Positions 62,228 through 64,000 of a stretch of 64,000 nucleotides of DNA are shown here, piece after piece. The DNA lies in contig NZ_SPNT01000005.1 of the NCBI RefSeq assembly GCF_004959855.1, positions 186,001 to 250,000 on the forward strand, given 5' to 3'. The stretch comes from Nitratireductor sp. XY-223 (GTDB lineage Bacteria > Pseudomonadota > Alphaproteobacteria > Rhizobiales > Rhizobiaceae). A program made the position numbers and the translations under genes. Numbering within the stretch: position 1 is the stretch's first letter; the number at the start of each line of letters is the position of its first letter. The notes below the pieces were generated by a model. The model was not told the origin of the DNA, searched no databases, and saw nothing but the letters and a program-made list of their open reading frames with translations.

Positions 62228-63009
62228 TCCCGCCTGAAGATCAGGCTGCCCAGCCAGCCCGTCAGCATGGCGAGAAGCACCGCGAGCACGCCGTAGACGA
62301 ACGAGTGGTTCTGCGCCAGCTCGAATATGAACTGCTCGACGCCGGTCTTGACCACCCGCAGCCGAAGCTGCCGCTCCATGACGAATTCGTTGTTCTTGAA
62401 GAGGAACGCGCGCAGCCGGTGCTCGCCGACCGGAATGTTCGCGGGCAGGCGCAGCGTGGCGCGGAACAGGCTGGAGCTGACGAACTCCACGCCGAGCGGT
62501 TCGTCCTGGTAGATGCCGTCCTCCTCGCGCAGCCGCAGCAGCGCGTCACGGAATTCGGGCACGCGCGAGCCGTCGCCGACATTGCCGAGCGGCGTCAGGT
62601 GGATGTGCTCGATGCCGATCGCCTTGCCGCTGAGTTCGATCTCCTCGGTAATGCGGTCGATCGGCAGCGTGCTTGACAGCGAATAGGATGCCGGCGCCGG
62701 TGCGAAACGCATCGAATAACGGTTGATCCAGATACCGAACACCCGCTCCTTCCTGCGCACGACTGTTTCGCGCGCCGGGCCCTCGAGCGCGACAACGATG
62801 TCGTATCTGCCGAGCTGAAGCAGCAGGTCGTCGGCATTGTCGAGCGCCCCGAACACCGTCAGATCGGCGCCGGCGAAGTCCGCCGTGATGGCGATCTCGT
62901 TCGTGGATATGCCGATTTCAAGCCGTTCTTCCTGTGCCGCTGCGGGTATCGCGATCAGCAGCGCCACGAGCGCCAGCACGGCAAGGCCCATGGATCCGTG
63001 CCGTCCCAT
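62224..63009 (-). CDS. TIGR02186-family membrane-anchored exported protein
   Basis: 261 residues. A signal peptide (cleavage after AAA near residue 25) is followed by EERLEIGISTNEIAITADFA and a beta-rich periplasmic domain, and one C-terminal membrane helix (VYGVLAVLLAMLTGWLGSLIF) anchors it with a short RRD tail inside. I recall the family as TIGR02186, usually encoded beside a TauE/SafE exporter, as here; start and stop overlap by one base. It may be an accessory periplasmic subunit of that exporter. The catalytic role is unknown. Confidence 0.88.
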   Translation of the reverse strand: MGRHGSMGLAVLALVALLIAIPAAAQEERLEIGISTNEIAITADFAGADLTVFGALDNADDLLLQLGRYDIVVALEGPARETVVRRKERVFGIWINRYSMRFAPAPASYSLSSTLPIDRITEEIELSGKAIGIEHIHLTPLGNVGDGSRVPEFRDALLRLREEDGIYQDEPLGVEFVSSSLFRATLRLPANIPVGEHRLRAFLFKNNEFVMERQLRLRVVKTGVEQFIFELAQNHSFVYGVLAVLLAMLTGWLGSLIFRRD

Positions 63010-63935
63010 CAGAAACCCGCCCCGGTGGTGACGATCGAGTAAAGCTCGTCGGGGGTCACGATCAGGTCGCGGGCCATGCGCACGCCGACGCCGAGCACGA
63101 TGATCGCCAGGAGGGCCCGCAACTGCTCGCCGCGCAGCTGCTGGCCGACGCGCACGCCATACTGCGCGCCGATGACACCGGCGATCATCAGGAGGCCGGC
63201 GAGGAACACATCAACCGACTGGTTGGTCGTCGCCTGAACGACGGTCGTGAACCCGGTCACGAATATGATCTGAAACAGCGACGTGCCGATCACCACATTG
63301 GTCGGGATGCGCAGCAGGTAAATCATCGCCGGGACCATGATGAAGCCGCCGCCGACGCCCATGATGGATGTCAGCACGCCGACCCCGAAACCGAGGACGA
63401 TCACCGGGATGACGCTGAGATAGATCTTGGAGCGCTTGAAGCGCATCTTGAACGGCAGGCGGTGCACCCAGTTGTGCTGACCCGGTTTGCGCAGCGAGAC
63501 CGGCTTGTTGGCGGCCGCCCGGCGCAGCGCATTGATGCTCTCGACCAGCATCAGCCCGCCGACGACGCTGAGGAAGGTGACGTAAAGCAGCGAAATGATC
63601 AGATCGAGCTGACCGAGCTGTCTCAGCAACGTGAAGAGATAGATCCCCACCGACACGCCGGCGAGGCCGCCGGCCAGCAATGTGAGCCCCAGCTTGACGT
63701 CCAGCGAGCCGCGCCGGAAGTGCGACAGCGCCCCCGAAAAGGACGATGCGACGACCTGGTTCGCGCCGGTTGCAACGGCAACGGCCGGCGGGATGTTGTA
63801 GAAAATCAGCAGCGGCGTGATGAGAAATCCGCCGCCGACGCCGAACATGCCAGACAGAAAGCCGACAGCAGCGCCCATGCCCAGGATAATAAAGACATTA
63901 ACGGACAGTTCTGCTATGGGCAGATATATGGTCAT
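63009..63935 (-). CDS. TauE/SafE-family sulfite/sulfonate exporter
   Basis: 308 residues with about eight membrane helices. The two TauE half-motifs are visible as GMGAAVGFLSGMFGVGGGFL with ITPLLI near the start, and GFGVGVLTSIMGVGGGFIMV in the second half. The family exports sulfite, sulfoacetate or other small organosulfur anions. The gene is the first of a two-gene operon with the TIGR02186-like gene. The bases beyond 63935 show nothing further. Confidence 0.92.
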   Translation of the reverse strand: MTIYLPIAELSVNVFIILGMGAAVGFLSGMFGVGGGFLITPLLIFYNIPPAVAVATGANQVVASSFSGALSHFRRGSLDVKLGLTLLAGGLAGVSVGIYLFTLLRQLGQLDLIISLLYVTFLSVVGGLMLVESINALRRAAANKPVSLRKPGQHNWVHRLPFKMRFKRSKIYLSVIPVIVLGFGVGVLTSIMGVGGGFIMVPAMIYLLRIPTNVVIGTSLFQIIFVTGFTTVVQATTNQSVDVFLAGLLMIAGVIGAQYGVRVGQQLRGEQLRALLAIIVLGVGVRMARDLIVTPDELYSIVTTGAGF

Positions 63936-64000
63936 GGCAGGTCTAAGCGGCTATTCCCAAAAGACAAAAGACCGGATACGGCGGGGCATCCAAGACTGTC

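Noticed and set aside
1-64000. tRNA, rRNA, CRISPR, insertion sequences and prophage
   Set aside because: I found no cloverleaf-like sequence, no spaced direct-repeat array, no transposase or integrase and no terminal inverted repeats with target duplications.

Overview
The window is about 63% GC and densely packed on both strands. It looks like chromosomal DNA of an alphaproteobacterium, most likely of the order Hyphomicrobiales (Rhizobiales). The reasons are the Shemin-type 5-aminolevulinate synthase with an FNR/FixK-type box upstream, the DUF952-pyrD pair followed by a MATE pump, a small DUF6460-like membrane protein, a DUF1127 protein, the Lhr-like helicase/PdeM pair, and many ABC and TRAP uptake systems. 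The genus is not resolved. I see no tRNA, rRNA, insertion sequence, prophage or CRISPR array.

Layout. Bases 1-3598: the start of an MgtE-type magnesium channel gene, a small exported protein, and a large exported protein with two cysteine-rich 68-residue repeats. Bases 3623-11390: a TetR regulator divergent from an acyclic-terpene-type catabolic operon (AtuA family, carboxyltransferase, enoyl-CoA hydratase, biotin carboxylase, TIGR03084-like protein), with a promoter and TetR-like operator between them. Bases 11409-18756: an IclR regulator divergent from a GMC oxidoreductase, a TRAP transporter with fused QM subunits, and a TerC/DUF475 membrane protein. Bases 18769-24095: a sn-glycerol-3-phosphate (ugpBAEC) system with a Pho box and a second, divergent UgpE paralogue. 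Bases 24232-28492: a DUF1127 protein, a VOC protein under an apparent SoxR-type promoter, soxR, a HerA-like ATPase and a class III nucleotide cyclase.

Bases 28579-37571: a chemoreceptor with a c-type heme motif, a LysE exporter, a small exported protein, a second VOC protein, and a complete branched-chain-type ABC importer (livJHMGF order) with a Tat-exported binding protein. Bases 37940-50244 are housekeeping-like: hemA, an aminotransferase, mscL, a transporter-like hybrid histidine kinase and a LuxR-type response regulator, a 77-residue small protein with a TTG start, an exported coiled-coil protein, DUF952-pyrD, an orphan acyl carrier protein, a MATE pump and a small membrane protein. Bases 50364-54255: helicase, PdeM phosphoesterase and a SnoaL-like protein.

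Bases 54288-62227 are the least ordinary part. Two autotransporters point at each other across two regulators, one LuxR-type and one TetR-type. A sequence very like the canonical lux box lies about 42 bases before the inferred transcription start of the larger autotransporter, and a 25-bp near-perfect inverted repeat lies between the two regulator genes. The window ends with a TIGR02186-like membrane-anchored protein overlapping a TauE/SafE-family exporter.

A cross-cutting pattern: in all three binding-protein-dependent uptake operons (TRAP, ugp, liv) a perfect GC-rich stem-loop sits directly after the binding-protein gene and before the membrane-component genes.
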